Positions 51,905 through 61,365 are shown, counted from the first letter of the stretch. The stretch is 64,000 nt of DNA from Phenylobacterium sp. (GCF_016793225.1 NZ_JAEUMN010000143.1:1-64000), one strand, 5' to 3'. Numbers and translations: made by a program. Notes: generated by a model from the sequence alone, not told the origin.

Positions 51905-52597
51905 ATGAACGGGTACGGCACGCCGAACGTCGGCTACATCAGCGGCTGGCGGGATCGCACCGACGACACGCGGCCGATGTGGGCGCTCAATCTGATGCGC
52001 TATCGGCCCGTCGCGCAGTACGCGGACGGCCGCGCGACCACCATCACCGGCCAGGAGGCCGACGATCTCTATCGTCCGGAGGCCGAGCTGGCGGCCGTGG
52101 GCGCCGCGGGCGTGCTGCTGGCGCCCGTGGTGCATCAGCTGGTCGGTGACGGCGGCCGCTGGGACCGGGTGGCGATCGCAAAGTACCCGAGCCGCGTCTC
52201 CCAGCTCGACATGCAGCTGCTGCCCGAGTTCCAGGCTCGCGTGATCCACAAGCGGGCGGGCATGGAGTTCACGATCGTGCTGGCCACCTTCCTCCCGGAC
52301 GATGCGCCGCCCGCGCCGGCCGAGGTGGGCTCTGCACCGCTCCTGCTGGTGCAGGTGGTGTCGGATCCGAAAGCTCCCGACGTCGCGGCCGGGATCGACG
52401 CCACGCCGGTGGCGGTCTTCGACGTCGAGGACACCATCATCGGCGACGAGCGCAAGTACGCCCAGGCGCGATGGCACATCGTGTCGGAGGCGGCGGGCGA
52501 AATCCTGCGCCAGCGGCCGCGGGTGGAGCACCCCGTGGACTATGCGCTGCTGATACGTCCCGAGCGCAATCGCCTGTCCGAGGCGTTCGCCCGATGA
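51905..52597 (+). CDS. DUF1330-like protein
   Basis: 230 residues. The block WALNLMRYRPVAQYADGR and the AKYPSRVSQLDMQLLPEF segment resemble the dimeric alpha-beta barrel fold of DUF1330/NIPSNAP-type proteins, apparently two repeats. No signal. It overlaps the sulfatase gene by 4 bp (ATGA), so the three genes form an operon. Function unknown, possibly a substrate- or cofactor-binding protein. Confidence 0.65.
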   Translation: MNGYGTPNVGYISGWRDRTDDTRPMWALNLMRYRPVAQYADGRATTITGQEADDLYRPEAELAAVGAAGVLLAPVVHQLVGDGGRWDRVAIAKYPSRVSQLDMQLLPEFQARVIHKRAGMEFTIVLATFLPDDAPPAPAEVGSAPLLLVQVVSDPKAPDVAAGIDATPVAVFDVEDTIIGDERKYAQARWHIVSEAAGEILRQRPRVEHPVDYALLIRPERNRLSEAFAR

Positions 52598-54261
52598 GCC
52601 TGCGCAAGCCCCTGGTCGTCGCGGCGGCGGTGCTGGCCGTCATCGGCGCGCTGGGCGTGGTCGCGGCCGCGAACTTCCGCGAGATCATCCTGTTCGTGGT
52701 GGGCAACCGCGGAAAGGAGATCCCGGGGCCGAACATCGAGGTTGCGTGGCGGCAGGGGCCGCCTCAGCCCGCGGCCGGCGACCGGCCGCCCAACATCGTG
52801 TTCATCCTGGCCGACGACCTGGGCATCAACGACATCTCGACCTACGGAGGGGGTGTGGCGCAGGGCCGCGTGCCCACCCCCAACATCGACGCCCTGGCGG
52901 CGAGCGGCGCGGTCATGCCGTGGGCCTATTCCGGAACGGCGGCCTGCGCGCCGTCGCGGGCGATGCTGATGACCGGGCGATACCCCACGCGGCACGGGTT
53001 CGAGTTCACGCCGACGCCGCCCGGCATGCAGCGCATGATGACCCTGTTCTACAACGACGGCACGCGCCCGCACCGGCTGATCCACGACGCGGAAGCCGAA
53101 AAGGCGCTTCCGCCGCAGGACCGGCAGGGGCTCCCCGGCTCCGAGGTGACCGTCGCCGAGGTGCTGAAGACGCGCGGCTACCACACGGTCCACATCGGCA
53201 AGTGGCACCTGGGCGAAGGCAAGGAATTCGGCGCGAACGCCCAGGGCTTCGATGAGAGCCTGTTGATGGCGAGCGGCATGTACCTACCGCCGGACGATCC
53301 GCAGGTGGTGAACGCCAAGCAGCCGTTCGACCCGATCGACCGATTCCTCTGGGCGCGGATGACGCACGCGGCCCAGTTCAACGGCGGGCCCCTGTTCGCG
53401 CCGCGCGGCTATCTCACCGACTACTACACCGACGAAGCGGTGAAGGTGATCCGGGCGAACCGCAACCGGCCCTTCTTCCTCTACCTGGCGCACTGGGGCG
53501 TCCACAGCCCGCTGCAGGCCTCGAAGGCCGACTACGACGCCCTGCCCCAGATCAAGGACCACCGCCTGCGCGTCTACGCGGCCATGGTGCGGGCGCTTGA
53601 TCGGAGCGTCGGACGCGTGATGCAGGAGCTGCGCGACCAGGGCCTCGCCGAGAACACCGTGGTGATCTTCACCTCCGACAACGGCGGCGCCGGCTACATC
53701 GGTCTCCCGGAGGTCAACAAGCCCTACCGGGGCTGGAAGCTGACCTTCTTCGAGGGTGGCATCCGGGTGCCCTACTTCGTGTCCTGGCCCGGAAAGATCG
53801 CGCCGGGCACGCGGTTGCCGGATCCGGTGAGCCACCTGGACCTCCTGCCCACCGTGGCCGCCGCCGCGGGCGCTGCGCCGCCAGCCGACCGGCCGATCGA
53901 CGGCGCGAACCTCTTGCCCTACGTCACCGGCGGGCCGCGGCCGGCGAGCCCGCCGCACCAAGCGATCTTCTGGCAGGACGGGCACTACCAGGCGGTGCTG
54001 AAGGACGGCTGGAAGCTGCAGACCTCGCAGGACCCGAAGAAGGACTGGCTGTTCCACCTCACCGTCGATCCCACCGAGCAGCGGAACCTGGCCGCGACGA
54101 ATCCGGCCAAGGTCGCGGAGTTGAAGGCGGCGATCGCCGAGCACCGTCGCGGCGCCCGCGGCGCGCTCTATCCGGCCGCCGGGCAGATGCCCGTGGTGAT
54201 CGACAAGACGCTCGAGCAGAAGGCGACCAAGGACGATGAGTACATCTACTGGCCCGGCTGA
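52594..54261 (+). CDS. Sulfatase (formylglycine type)
   Basis: 555 residues. Catalytic C-x-P-x-R signature with Cys118 (ACAPSRAMLMTGR), metal-binding FILADDLGIND, GKWHLGEG and TSDNGGAG. An N-terminal hydrophobic helix (MSLRKPLVVAAAVLAVIGAL) suggests a signal anchor or periplasmic placement. Hydrolyses a sulfate ester; needs a formylglycine-generating enzyme encoded elsewhere. The C-terminus runs into the dehalogenase gene region. Confidence 0.92.
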   Translation: MSLRKPLVVAAAVLAVIGALGVVAAANFREIILFVVGNRGKEIPGPNIEVAWRQGPPQPAAGDRPPNIVFILADDLGINDISTYGGGVAQGRVPTPNIDALAASGAVMPWAYSGTAACAPSRAMLMTGRYPTRHGFEFTPTPPGMQRMMTLFYNDGTRPHRLIHDAEAEKALPPQDRQGLPGSEVTVAEVLKTRGYHTVHIGKWHLGEGKEFGANAQGFDESLLMASGMYLPPDDPQVVNAKQPFDPIDRFLWARMTHAAQFNGGPLFAPRGYLTDYYTDEAVKVIRANRNRPFFLYLAHWGVHSPLQASKADYDALPQIKDHRLRVYAAMVRALDRSVGRVMQELRDQGLAENTVVIFTSDNGGAGYIGLPEVNKPYRGWKLTFFEGGIRVPYFVSWPGKIAPGTRLPDPVSHLDLLPTVAAAAGAAPPADRPIDGANLLPYVTGGPRPASPPHQAIFWQDGHYQAVLKDGWKLQTSQDPKKDWLFHLTVDPTEQRNLAATNPAKVAELKAAIAEHRRGARGALYPAAGQMPVVIDKTLEQKATKDDEYIYWPG

Positions 54262-54271
54262 GGACGACGGC

Positions 54272-55270
54272 GTGGAACGCGGGACGACGGACGACGGCGT
54301 GCCGTTCGCGCGGTCGCCGGACGCGGCCTTCGCTGGACTGCCGGACTATCCCTGGGGGCCCAGCTACGTCACGTTCGAGGGGCTGCGGATGCACTGTGTG
54401 GACGCCGGGCCCGCCGACGGGCCGGTGGCGCTGTTGCTCCACGGCATGCCCACGTGGAGCTACCTGAACCGGCGCATCATCGCCGGGCTGGTCGCCGCCG
54501 GATGGCGGTGCGTCGCGCCGGACCACATCGGTTTCGGGCGCTCGGACAAGGTCACCGATGACGGATGGTACTCCATCGCCCGCCACACCCGGGCCATGGC
54601 CCACCTCATCGCCGAGCTGAACCTGAAGGACGTGACCCTCTTCTGCCAGGACTGGGGCGGGCCCATCGGGCTGGCCCAGGCGGCCGAGACGCCCGAGCGC
54701 TTCGCCCGGCTGGTGATCATGAACACCTGGCTGCATACGCCGGAGTACGACTACGCCCAGCCGCTGCGCCGGTGGAACGAGGGCTGGAAGCCCGACGGCC
54801 TCTTCGGCGCGAACGTGCCCGACCGCATGTCGATCGGCTGGTTCATGATGCTGGCGACGCGGCGCATCGAGCGTCCGCACTTCTTCGCCGTGGTCCAGGG
54901 GCAGGAAACGCCGGAGCTGTCCGCCGCCGACGCCGAGGTGAGGCGGGCGTACGACGCCCCGTTCGCCGGCCTGGGGTACGCGGGCCACGCGGGCCCGCGG
55001 CGTTTCCCCCTCAGCCTGCCCTTCGACAATCCCGCAGGCGGCGCGGCCGAGGCGCAGACCCGCCACTTCCGGACCCTGCTGGACTGGAAGAAACCCATCC
55101 ACTTCATCTGGGGCGGGGCCGACGACGTCTTCACCACCGACCGCGGCCAAGCCTGGGCGGCCCGCTACCCGCACGCAACCTTCGACCTCCTGCCCGACGC
55201 CGCGCACTTCCTGCAGGACACGCATGGCGACCGGATCGCCGAGCTGTTCCTCGCCCACGCCGCCACGTGA
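54272..55270 (+). CDS. Haloalkane dehalogenase-like hydrolase
   Basis: 332 residues. The N-terminus FAGLPDYPWGPSYV and the nucleophile elbow FCQDWGGPIGLAQA (Asp127, Trp128) match haloalkane dehalogenases of the DhlA-like group; H312 in DAAHFLQD is the likely base and GGADDV supplies the acid. HGMPTWSYLNR contains the oxyanion/halide region. I prefer the GTG at 54272 (good GAGG site); an ATG at 54236 would overlap the sulfatase gene by 26 bp. Cleaves a carbon-halogen bond, or acts as a related epoxide or ester hydrolase. Confidence 0.85.
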   Translation: MERGTTDDGVPFARSPDAAFAGLPDYPWGPSYVTFEGLRMHCVDAGPADGPVALLLHGMPTWSYLNRRIIAGLVAAGWRCVAPDHIGFGRSDKVTDDGWYSIARHTRAMAHLIAELNLKDVTLFCQDWGGPIGLAQAAETPERFARLVIMNTWLHTPEYDYAQPLRRWNEGWKPDGLFGANVPDRMSIGWFMMLATRRIERPHFFAVVQGQETPELSAADAEVRRAYDAPFAGLGYAGHAGPRRFPLSLPFDNPAGGAAEAQTRHFRTLLDWKKPIHFIWGGADDVFTTDRGQAWAARYPHATFDLLPDAAHFLQDTHGDRIAELFLAHAAT

Positions 55271-55303
55271 CCCGCCGAGCCGCGACGCATTCGAACTTGA
55301 CCG

Positions 55304-55321
55304 GAACCGGGATTTCGGTTC
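55304..55321. promoter_or_regulatory. Module B operator, site B2
   Basis: GAACCGGGATTTCGGTTC (55304-55321), 16 of 18 matches to the consensus, 31 bp before the GST-like gene at 55353. One of the best sites. Confidence 0.8.
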
Positions 55322-55352
55322 GCTACCTTTGGACTGAGCAGAGGCCCCGAAC

Positions 55353-56393
55353 ATGACCGCCACCACGACCGACGGACGCGTCCTCCTGAACGGCGTGCCC
55401 GGCTCGCCCTATACCCGCAAGATGCTGGCGCTGCTGCGCTACCGGCGGATCCCCTACAAGCTCGTGCTGGCCTCTCATGGCGCGGCGGGACTGCCCACCG
55501 CCAAGGTCAACCTGCTGCCCACCTTCTACTTCCCGGACGAAACCGGCGCCCTGGTGGCCGTCAACGACTCCACGCCCATCCTGCGCCGGCTTGAGCGCGA
55601 GCACGCCGGCCGTTCGGCGCGTCCGTCCAACCCCGCCCTGGCGTTCATCGACTCGCTGATCGAGGACTACGGAGACGAGTGGCTGACCAAGGCCATGTTC
55701 CACTACCGCTGGGCCTACAAGGCCGACATCGCGCGGGCTTCGGCCATCCTGCCCGCCTGGCGGCGCTCGCGCATGCCGGACGCGGAGCTGAAGGCGGCTG
55801 GCGCCGAGGTGGCGAACCGCCAGATCCCGCGCCTGCGCTACGTGGGCTCCAACGAGATCACGGGCCCGATCATCGAGGCCAGCTACGCGCGCTTCTTGGA
55901 CGCCTTCGAGGCGCACCTGCGCGAACACGCCTTCATACTGGGGCAACGCCCCGGCGGCGGCGACTTCGGCTGCTATGGCCAGCTCACCCAGCTCGCGCTG
56001 TTCGACCCCACGCCCATGGCGGTGACCGAGGCGCGCGCGCCGCGCGTCTTCGCGTGGACGGGCGCCGTCGAGGACCTCTCGGGCCTGGAGCCCACCGAGG
56101 CGGACTGGTTCGACCCTGCGGCGCTGCCGCAGACGGTGAAGGCGATCCTGGGCGAGATCGGCCGCGTCTACGCTCCACTGCTGCTCGCCAACGCGAAGGC
56201 GCTGCGCGAGGGCGCCGAACAGGTGGAGACCGAGATCGACGGCGGCCGCTGGGTGCAGCAGCCCTTCACCTACCAGGGCAAGTGCCTGCAGTGGCTGCGC
56301 GAGGAGTACGCCGCCCTGGGGCCGGCCGATCGCAAGGCGGCCGACGCAGCCCTGGCGGGGTCGGGCTGCGAGGTGCTGCTGCAGGGGCTGTGA
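55353..56393 (+). CDS. Long glutathione S-transferase-like protein 1
   Basis: 346 residues. Thioredoxin-like N-terminal domain (LNGVPGSPYTRKMLALLRYR, then VAVNDSTPILRRLE) and a long helical C-terminal domain (LREHAFILGQRPGGGDFG). Longer than canonical GSTs (about 200-220), like long GSTs of the beta-etherase/reductive-dehalogenase type. Candidate catalytic residue is the Ser in GSPYT. Should conjugate or transfer glutathione to the module B substrate. Preceded by operator B2. Confidence 0.87.
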   Translation: MTATTTDGRVLLNGVPGSPYTRKMLALLRYRRIPYKLVLASHGAAGLPTAKVNLLPTFYFPDETGALVAVNDSTPILRRLEREHAGRSARPSNPALAFIDSLIEDYGDEWLTKAMFHYRWAYKADIARASAILPAWRRSRMPDAELKAAGAEVANRQIPRLRYVGSNEITGPIIEASYARFLDAFEAHLREHAFILGQRPGGGDFGCYGQLTQLALFDPTPMAVTEARAPRVFAWTGAVEDLSGLEPTEADWFDPAALPQTVKAILGEIGRVYAPLLLANAKALREGAEQVETEIDGGRWVQQPFTYQGKCLQWLREEYAALGPADRKAADAALAGSGCEVLLQGL

Positions 56394-56403
56394 GGGGTCC
56401 GGT

Positions 56404-57402
56404 TCAGCCGGCGGCGAGCCAGCGGCGGCAGTCGGCGGCCTCCAGGATCGCGTCAAGCCGCGGCGACGCCGCGGCGGCGTAGCGGGCCTTCAGCGTGGCC
56501 AGCGACTTGGCGTGGTACTTCTGGGGCGGCTGCACGTAGGGCCGGCCGGCGAGGTCCACAGTGAAGCTCTCCTGCCCCGCCGCCAGCGCATCCGAATTGG
56601 CCTGCGACCAGGGCAGGAAGTAGCGGCCCACATAGGCCAGGAGCGGCGCCAGGGTAGGCTGCAGCGACTCCCAGGTCTCGAACGGGCCGTCGTCGCGGGG
56701 CTCCATCATCCGATGGCACCAGCCCAGCACGGCGGGGCCCCGGGCCAGGATGCCCGCGCCGCAGGTCGGGTCGATGGAGGCCTCGTAGATCTGGGCCGAC
56801 AGACCGAAATCCCCGAAGGCGGGGCGGCCGCCGAACAGGTACTTGCGCTGGGCGAAGTGCGGCTCGAGCAGATCCAGCAGTTCGAACCAGTAGTCGGTGA
56901 TCAGGTGCGCCGTCTCCGCCGACGAGCCCACGAAGTGGCCGCGGCCGGTCATCCGCTCCTGGATCATCTTCTGGCGCGCAGCCACCGTCTCGGCGTCCGC
57001 GCCGGGCATGGACAGGCGCGCCAGGGTGAGCGCCGAGGCCTCCTGGTCGACCTTGTCCCACCAGCGATGGTGGAACATCAGCTTGTTGCCCCATTCGTCG
57101 CCGAACTCTTCGAGCAGCACGGAAAGGAAGGCGAGGTCCGGGTCGTCGGGATGGATCGAGGGTTCAGGCGCCTGGCGCTCGACCTGCTCGATGATCGGGG
57201 TGGAGTCCTGTACGCCCTCGCCGGCCGGGGTGGCGACCGTCGGCACGATCGGGAGGCGGGCGACGGCCTTGTATTCCTCTTCGGTGGCCGCGTTGCGCGG
57301 GATCCAGCGGTGCGGGATGCCCTTGTAGCGGAAGTAAGAGCGCACCTTCACCGAGTAGGGTGACATCTCGGAGCCGTAGATCCGGTACACGCCTTCGCTC
57401 AC
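56404..57402 (-). CDS. Long glutathione S-transferase-like protein 2
   Basis: 332 residues. N-terminal YRIYGSEMSPYSVKVRSYFR and VQDSTPIIEQVE, C-terminal RKYLFGGRPAFGDFGLSAQI; same class as the protein at 55353, with which it converges. GTG start with GGAGG upstream. The Ser/Tyr in SEMSPYS is the likely catalytic site. Site B3 lies 34 bp upstream of its start, so it has its own promoter. Confidence 0.87.
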   Translation of the reverse strand: MSEGVYRIYGSEMSPYSVKVRSYFRYKGIPHRWIPRNAATEEEYKAVARLPIVPTVATPAGEGVQDSTPIIEQVERQAPEPSIHPDDPDLAFLSVLLEEFGDEWGNKLMFHHRWWDKVDQEASALTLARLSMPGADAETVAARQKMIQERMTGRGHFVGSSAETAHLITDYWFELLDLLEPHFAQRKYLFGGRPAFGDFGLSAQIYEASIDPTCGAGILARGPAVLGWCHRMMEPRDDGPFETWESLQPTLAPLLAYVGRYFLPWSQANSDALAAGQESFTVDLAGRPYVQPPQKYHAKSLATLKARYAAAASPRLDAILEAADCRRWLAAG

Positions 57403-57435
57403 GAACGTTTCCTCCCGCCGACCGGCCGCTTTTGC

Positions 57436-57453
57436 GAACCGGAGTTCCGATTA
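57436..57453. promoter_or_regulatory. Module B operator, site B3
   Basis: GAACCGGAGTTCCGATTA (57436-57453), 14 of 18 matches, 34 bp before the GST-like gene start (57402) and between it and the TetR gene stop. Confidence 0.75.
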
Positions 57454-57505
57454 TCATGGCGTCCGGGGGATGGGGAGGCAATACCGCGGCCGGCGCCTAC
57501 GCGGC

Positions 57506-58174
57506 TCAGGCGGCCGTCTTCTCGAGGCCCAGGTAGCGGATCAGCAGAAGCCCCAGCTCGTCGGCCAGGCGAGGGTCATCGATGGAGAACGGCCCCGGTC
57601 CGTGCAGAAGCTGGGTGATGATCTGGCCGTGGATCATCCGCACGGCGAGCTGCGCGCGCTCGGGGAAGCCAGCCTCGACGGACAGGCCCCTGCCTTCGAG
57701 CATGTCCTGGATCTTCCGGGCCTCGAAGATCTCGAGCTGGCGCATCGACGGCCAGACGTCCTGGCCGCGCAGGCTGAGCTCGAACAGCGCGCGGAAGTAG
57801 CCCTCGATGCGGCCCATCGACCGCGCGGAGTTGGCGACGAGCCGGACGAACACCTTGTCCAGCGGATCGGTGGCGCAGGCCGGATCGGCGAAGAAGGTGG
57901 TGATGTTCTCGGCCGACCGCTGGGCCATGTGGGCCTGCAGCGCGAAGAACAGGGCCTCCTTGTCCTGGAAGCGCCGGTAGAAGCTGCCGACGGAACATCC
58001 GGCGCGCCGGGCGATGTCGGCCACGTGGGCCTGCCAGAAGCCATGCTCGGCGAACGCGCGCTCTCCAGCCTTCAGCAGGCGGTCGCGCTGCTCGCGGCTG
58101 CGCGCCTGGTAGGCCGGAAGGGCCCACGCCGGATCGTCGGTCGGCGGCGTCTCGGCGGACTTGGCTCTGGCCAT
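57506..58174 (-). CDS. TetR family regulator (module B)
   Basis: 222 residues with the HTH region HGFWQAHVADIARRAGCSVG and YRRFQDKEALFF. The C-terminal ligand domain is not assignable. Predicted binder of the GAACCGGAATTCCGGTTC palindrome; a weak site (58193) lies just upstream of its start. Same strand as the MFS, GST and DsbA genes, so it may be part of the same long transcript. Confidence 0.87.
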   Translation of the reverse strand: MARAKSAETPPTDDPAWALPAYQARSREQRDRLLKAGERAFAEHGFWQAHVADIARRAGCSVGSFYRRFQDKEALFFALQAHMAQRSAENITTFFADPACATDPLDKVFVRLVANSARSMGRIEGYFRALFELSLRGQDVWPSMRQLEIFEARKIQDMLEGRGLSVEAGFPERAQLAVRMIHGQIITQLLHGPGPFSIDDPRLADELGLLLIRYLGLEKTAA

Positions 58175-58192
58175 GGGCGGCAGCGACTCAGG

Positions 58193-58210
58193 TTCTCGAA
58201 AATCCCGTTA
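58193..58210. promoter_or_regulatory. Weak module B operator, site B4
   Basis: TTCTCGAAAATCCCGTTA (58193-58210) matches the consensus at only 10 of 18 positions. It lies directly upstream of the TetR gene start (58174). Could be an autoregulatory site; low confidence. Confidence 0.35.
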
Positions 58211-58262
58211 TCCTCTAGCCCCTGCGCGCGACGATTGCACAGGGCGCAGTACCCGGATCGGC

Positions 58263-59546
58263 TCAGGGCGCGGCGGGCGCCGCGTTTCGGGGCAAGCGGC
58301 GCGCGGCGAGCAGGAAGAACACCACCGACACCAGCTCTCCGATCGCGGCCAGCGAGATCGCGTAGCCGAGGCTGCGCGTCCCGAAAGCCGGCGCCAGCGC
58401 GTCGCTGGTCATGCCGATGACCAGGGGGCCCAGGCCGAAGCCCACCAGCGCGATGATGAAGAGGGTCCACGCCGAGGCGAAGGCCCGCGTGCGGGGCGGC
58501 GACAGGGTCTGGATCGTCCCGAAGACCGGGCCCGTGAAGCTGTTGCCGAGGAAGCCCGGCAGGATCAGGCAGGCGATCGCCAGCTCGGCCGTGGGCGCGA
58601 GATAGGCCGAGATGAAGAGGGGCGCGCGCACGCCGATCATCAGCGCCGGAAGCCAGGCGTACCAGCGGTTGTCGCGCCGGCCGAGCAGGTCGGCGAACCA
58701 GCCGCCGGCCAGGGTGCCGACGACGCCGGTGACGCCGGAGATCAGGCCGAGCGCCAGCCCCGCCTCGCCCGTGGACAGGCCGTGGAAGCGGATCATGAAG
58801 GCGGGATTCCACTGCAGCGCGCCGTACGAGGTGAAGGCGTGCAGGGCCGAGCCCAGGACGAGGTAGTTGTAGGCCGGGATCTTCATCAGGACCGCCAGCG
58901 CCTCGCGGGTGGTGGGCGCGGGTTCGGTGGAGACCTCCCCCGTGCGCGGCGGCTCCTTGAGAGTCAGGGCGACCACCGCCGCGACCACGACGCCGGGCAG
59001 GCCCACCACGATGAAGGCGGTGCGCCAGTCGAAGGCCTGGTTGAGCCAACCGCCCGCGAGCAGCCCCACGAGGATGCCGATCGGCACGCCGCAAGAGAAG
59101 ACGGCCAGCGCCGTGGCGCGCTTCCCGTGCGGGAAGAGGTCGGCCAGCATGGAGTGTCCGGCCGGTCCCGCCCCGGCCTCGCCGACCGCCACGAAGATCC
59201 GCGCCACGAGCAGCTGGGGGAAGTTCATGGCCAGCCCGCAGACGGCGGTGGCGCCGCTCCACAGGGCGAGGCAGCCGGCGATGATGCCCTTGCGCGAGGT
59301 GCGGTCGGCAAGGCGCGCGATCGGCAGGCCCGCGGCGGCGTAGAAGAGGGCGAAGCCCAGGCCCGAGAGCAGCCCGATCTGGGTGTCGGTGAGCCCCAGT
59401 TCCTTGCGGATCGGCTCCACCAGGATGGAGAGCACCTGCCGGTCCACGTAGTTGATCACATAGACCACAAGCAGCAGGGCGAGCGCGTAGCGGGCGTACC
59501 CGCGCGAGACGCCCCCCGCTGCGCCGGCCGTGTCGGTCGCCGCCAT
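58263..59546 (-). CDS. MFS transporter, spinster-like (module B)
   Basis: 427 residues, twelve helices. VINYVDRQVLSILVEPIRKE and GLLSGLGFALFYAAAGLPIA match the module A transporter at 36908. RIFVAVGEAGAGPAGHSMLA is the same family signature. Likely moves the module B substrate or product through the inner membrane. Ends 89 bp before the TetR gene start on the same strand. Confidence 0.9.
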   Translation of the reverse strand: MAATDTAGAAGGVSRGYARYALALLLVVYVINYVDRQVLSILVEPIRKELGLTDTQIGLLSGLGFALFYAAAGLPIARLADRTSRKGIIAGCLALWSGATAVCGLAMNFPQLLVARIFVAVGEAGAGPAGHSMLADLFPHGKRATALAVFSCGVPIGILVGLLAGGWLNQAFDWRTAFIVVGLPGVVVAAVVALTLKEPPRTGEVSTEPAPTTREALAVLMKIPAYNYLVLGSALHAFTSYGALQWNPAFMIRFHGLSTGEAGLALGLISGVTGVVGTLAGGWFADLLGRRDNRWYAWLPALMIGVRAPLFISAYLAPTAELAIACLILPGFLGNSFTGPVFGTIQTLSPPRTRAFASAWTLFIIALVGFGLGPLVIGMTSDALAPAFGTRSLGYAISLAAIGELVSVVFFLLAARRLPRNAAPAAP

Positions 59547-59557
59547 TCCCGCCTCCC

Positions 59558-60715
59558 CTATTCAACCGCCAGTCGGCTGCGCACACGCGTCAGCCGCCGC
59601 GCGAGGCGCACGGCCACGACGCCGTCGGCGCCGGCCGCACGCGCGAAGTCCAGCGCCGCCTCGCGCTCCACGCCGGAAAGCCCGGCCGTGAAGTCCAGGG
59701 CGCGCTGCAGGATCCACAGCGAGTGGCCCAGGGCCTGCTGCTCGATCGCCACGCCGTGATAGTCCACCACGATGGGTCCCAGCGCGGGCTGGTCGGCCCC
59801 CTCGGCCGAGACGAACCCGCCGGCCGGCGCATCGGGGTTGGCCTCGGCCCAGGCGTTGAAGCGGCCTGCGGTCAGGACCAGCTCCTCCGCGTAGCCGCGG
59901 AAGACGTGCCGCATGAACGCTGTCAGCGTCTCGGGGACGACGTCGTCGGCCGGGAGCTCGCGGGCACGGTCCGGGAATTCGGGCGTCTGCAGCTCGCCGC
60001 CGTTGATGCGCTCGATCCAGCGGAAGACCAGCGGCGCCGTTCGCTGCATGAGGTGCAGCGGATAGGGATCGCGGCCCAGGTGACCGAACATCGGTCCCAT
60101 GAGGGCGTAGTCGCCCCGACTCGGCGCGCCCCCCAGCAGGTAGGGGTGCTGCGAGAGGTGCGCGTTCAGCAGCGCCAGGGTCTCGCCGTAGACCCGTTCG
60201 ATGGTGGGGATGGTTCGCGGTTCGATGCCGAGCATCGGCAGGTACGAGGACATGCGCGAGGCCACCCGCTGGCCCAGGCGTTCGACCTCCTCCGGCGGCG
60301 CGGGAAACCGCAGCGAGCGGCCGAACTCGCCGACGACGAAGCCCTCGTTCACATCGAGGAAGTTCCACCGGTAGTGCATGGCCGGCTTGGCGAGTCCGCG
60401 GTCGCCGAGGACCTCGAGCAGCAGCGTCGCCAGGGTCTGGCGCGGGCCCATGCGCTGCGCGTGGGGGTCGGGGTAGCGCCGCTCCAGCGCGTCCAGGATG
60501 GCCGTGGAGTCCTGGACGATCGTCCCGTCCGCGAACTCGACCACCGGGATGCGGTGCGTGTCGACCGCCGGCTTGATCACCTCGCGGTAGCGAGGGTGCG
60601 AGGGGAAGCGCTCGACGTGACGGACGCCGCGCGCCCGGAGGAACGCCCGCACCTTGGCGGTGTAGAGCGACGCGGGCGCTCCGTAGAGCCAGAGGTCGGG
60701 CGCTTCGCCGGTCAT
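59558..60715 (-). CDS. Long glutathione S-transferase-like protein 3
   Basis: 385 residues. N-terminal LYGAPASLYTAKVRAFLRAR, EFADGTIVQDSTAILDALE, then a helical domain (HLSQHPYLLGGAPSRGDYAL). Longest of the three. Start ATG at 60713-60715 overlaps the DsbA-type gene stop (ATGA), so cotranscribed. Part of the same glutathione chemistry as the other two. 12 bp from the MFS gene. Confidence 0.85.
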   Translation of the reverse strand: MTGEAPDLWLYGAPASLYTAKVRAFLRARGVRHVERFPSHPRYREVIKPAVDTHRIPVVEFADGTIVQDSTAILDALERRYPDPHAQRMGPRQTLATLLLEVLGDRGLAKPAMHYRWNFLDVNEGFVVGEFGRSLRFPAPPEEVERLGQRVASRMSSYLPMLGIEPRTIPTIERVYGETLALLNAHLSQHPYLLGGAPSRGDYALMGPMFGHLGRDPYPLHLMQRTAPLVFRWIERINGGELQTPEFPDRARELPADDVVPETLTAFMRHVFRGYAEELVLTAGRFNAWAEANPDAPAGGFVSAEGADQPALGPIVVDYHGVAIEQQALGHSLWILQRALDFTAGLSGVEREAALDFARAAGADGVVAVRLARRLTRVRSRLAVE

Positions 60716-61365
60716 GTGGTCCCGCGACGTTTCAGGCCCTTCTGGAGCATGCGCCACTTGAGCTGGTCGAACCGGTCCTGGCCGAAGAAGGCCTCACCGC
60801 CGAACACCATCATCGGCACTCCGTAGTGCCCGCCCTCGCGCTGGGCGACCTGGCTGGCCTCGACGATGGCGCGGTGGCGGTCGGGGTCGCCGTCGACGGC
60901 GCCGGACAGCTCGTCGTAGTCGAGTCCGGCCCGCTCGGCCGCGCGGCGCAGGTGGTCGCCCTCGTGCCAGTTCTCGACGGACCCGCCCCAGATCAGCCGG
61001 CTGACCTCGTCCAGGAACGGCAGCCCGCGGCCCCGCTCGGCGGCGGCGACGCCCAGGTAGGTGAGGCGGTGGATGTGGGGCTGTTCCTTGGGGTAGCTGC
61101 CGTCTGGAAGCCGGAACACCGGATCGGGCCGCGGCCAGCGGAGCGGCAGGCCCAGGAACTCGGCCTCACGCCGGATGTCGGCTTGGAAGTAGCTGAACCA
61201 CAGCGGATCCCGCGTCTCGAAGAACTCGGGCGTGCGCACCGCGATCGGGAAGATCGGGCGGACTTTGCACGTCACCTCGTACTCGTCCTCGAGGGCCCGG
61301 AGCCTGGGCGTCACGAGGTAGGAGTAGGGCGAGCGGAAGGACCAGTAGAGGTCGTAGCTGAGCAT
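60712..61365 (-). CDS. DsbA/2-hydroxychromene-2-carboxylate isomerase-like protein
   Basis: 217 residues. SFRSPYSYLVTPRL at the N-terminus has the Ser of kappa-class GST-type enzymes (HCCA isomerase family) instead of a CxxC. HYGVPMMVFGGEAFFGQDR gives the cis-Pro loop. It uses glutathione as cofactor to isomerise ring-opened aromatics in known members. Overlaps the next gene by 4 bp. Follows the TonB receptor gene by 61 bp, with a strong hairpin in the gap. Confidence 0.87.
   Translation of the reverse strand: MLSYDLYWSFRSPYSYLVTPRLRALEDEYEVTCKVRPIFPIAVRTPEFFETRDPLWFSYFQADIRREAEFLGLPLRWPRPDPVFRLPDGSYPKEQPHIHRLTYLGVAAAERGRGLPFLDEVSRLIWGGSVENWHEGDHLRRAAERAGLDYDELSGAVDGDPDRHRAIVEASQVAQREGGHYGVPMMVFGGEAFFGQDRFDQLKWRMLQKGLKRRGTT

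Noticed and set aside
58263-58265. Possible transcript link from the MFS gene to the TetR gene as a single operon with the GST
   Set aside because: Spacing of 89 bp and separate operator B3 before the GST argue for at least one extra promoter; cannot be settled from sequence alone.
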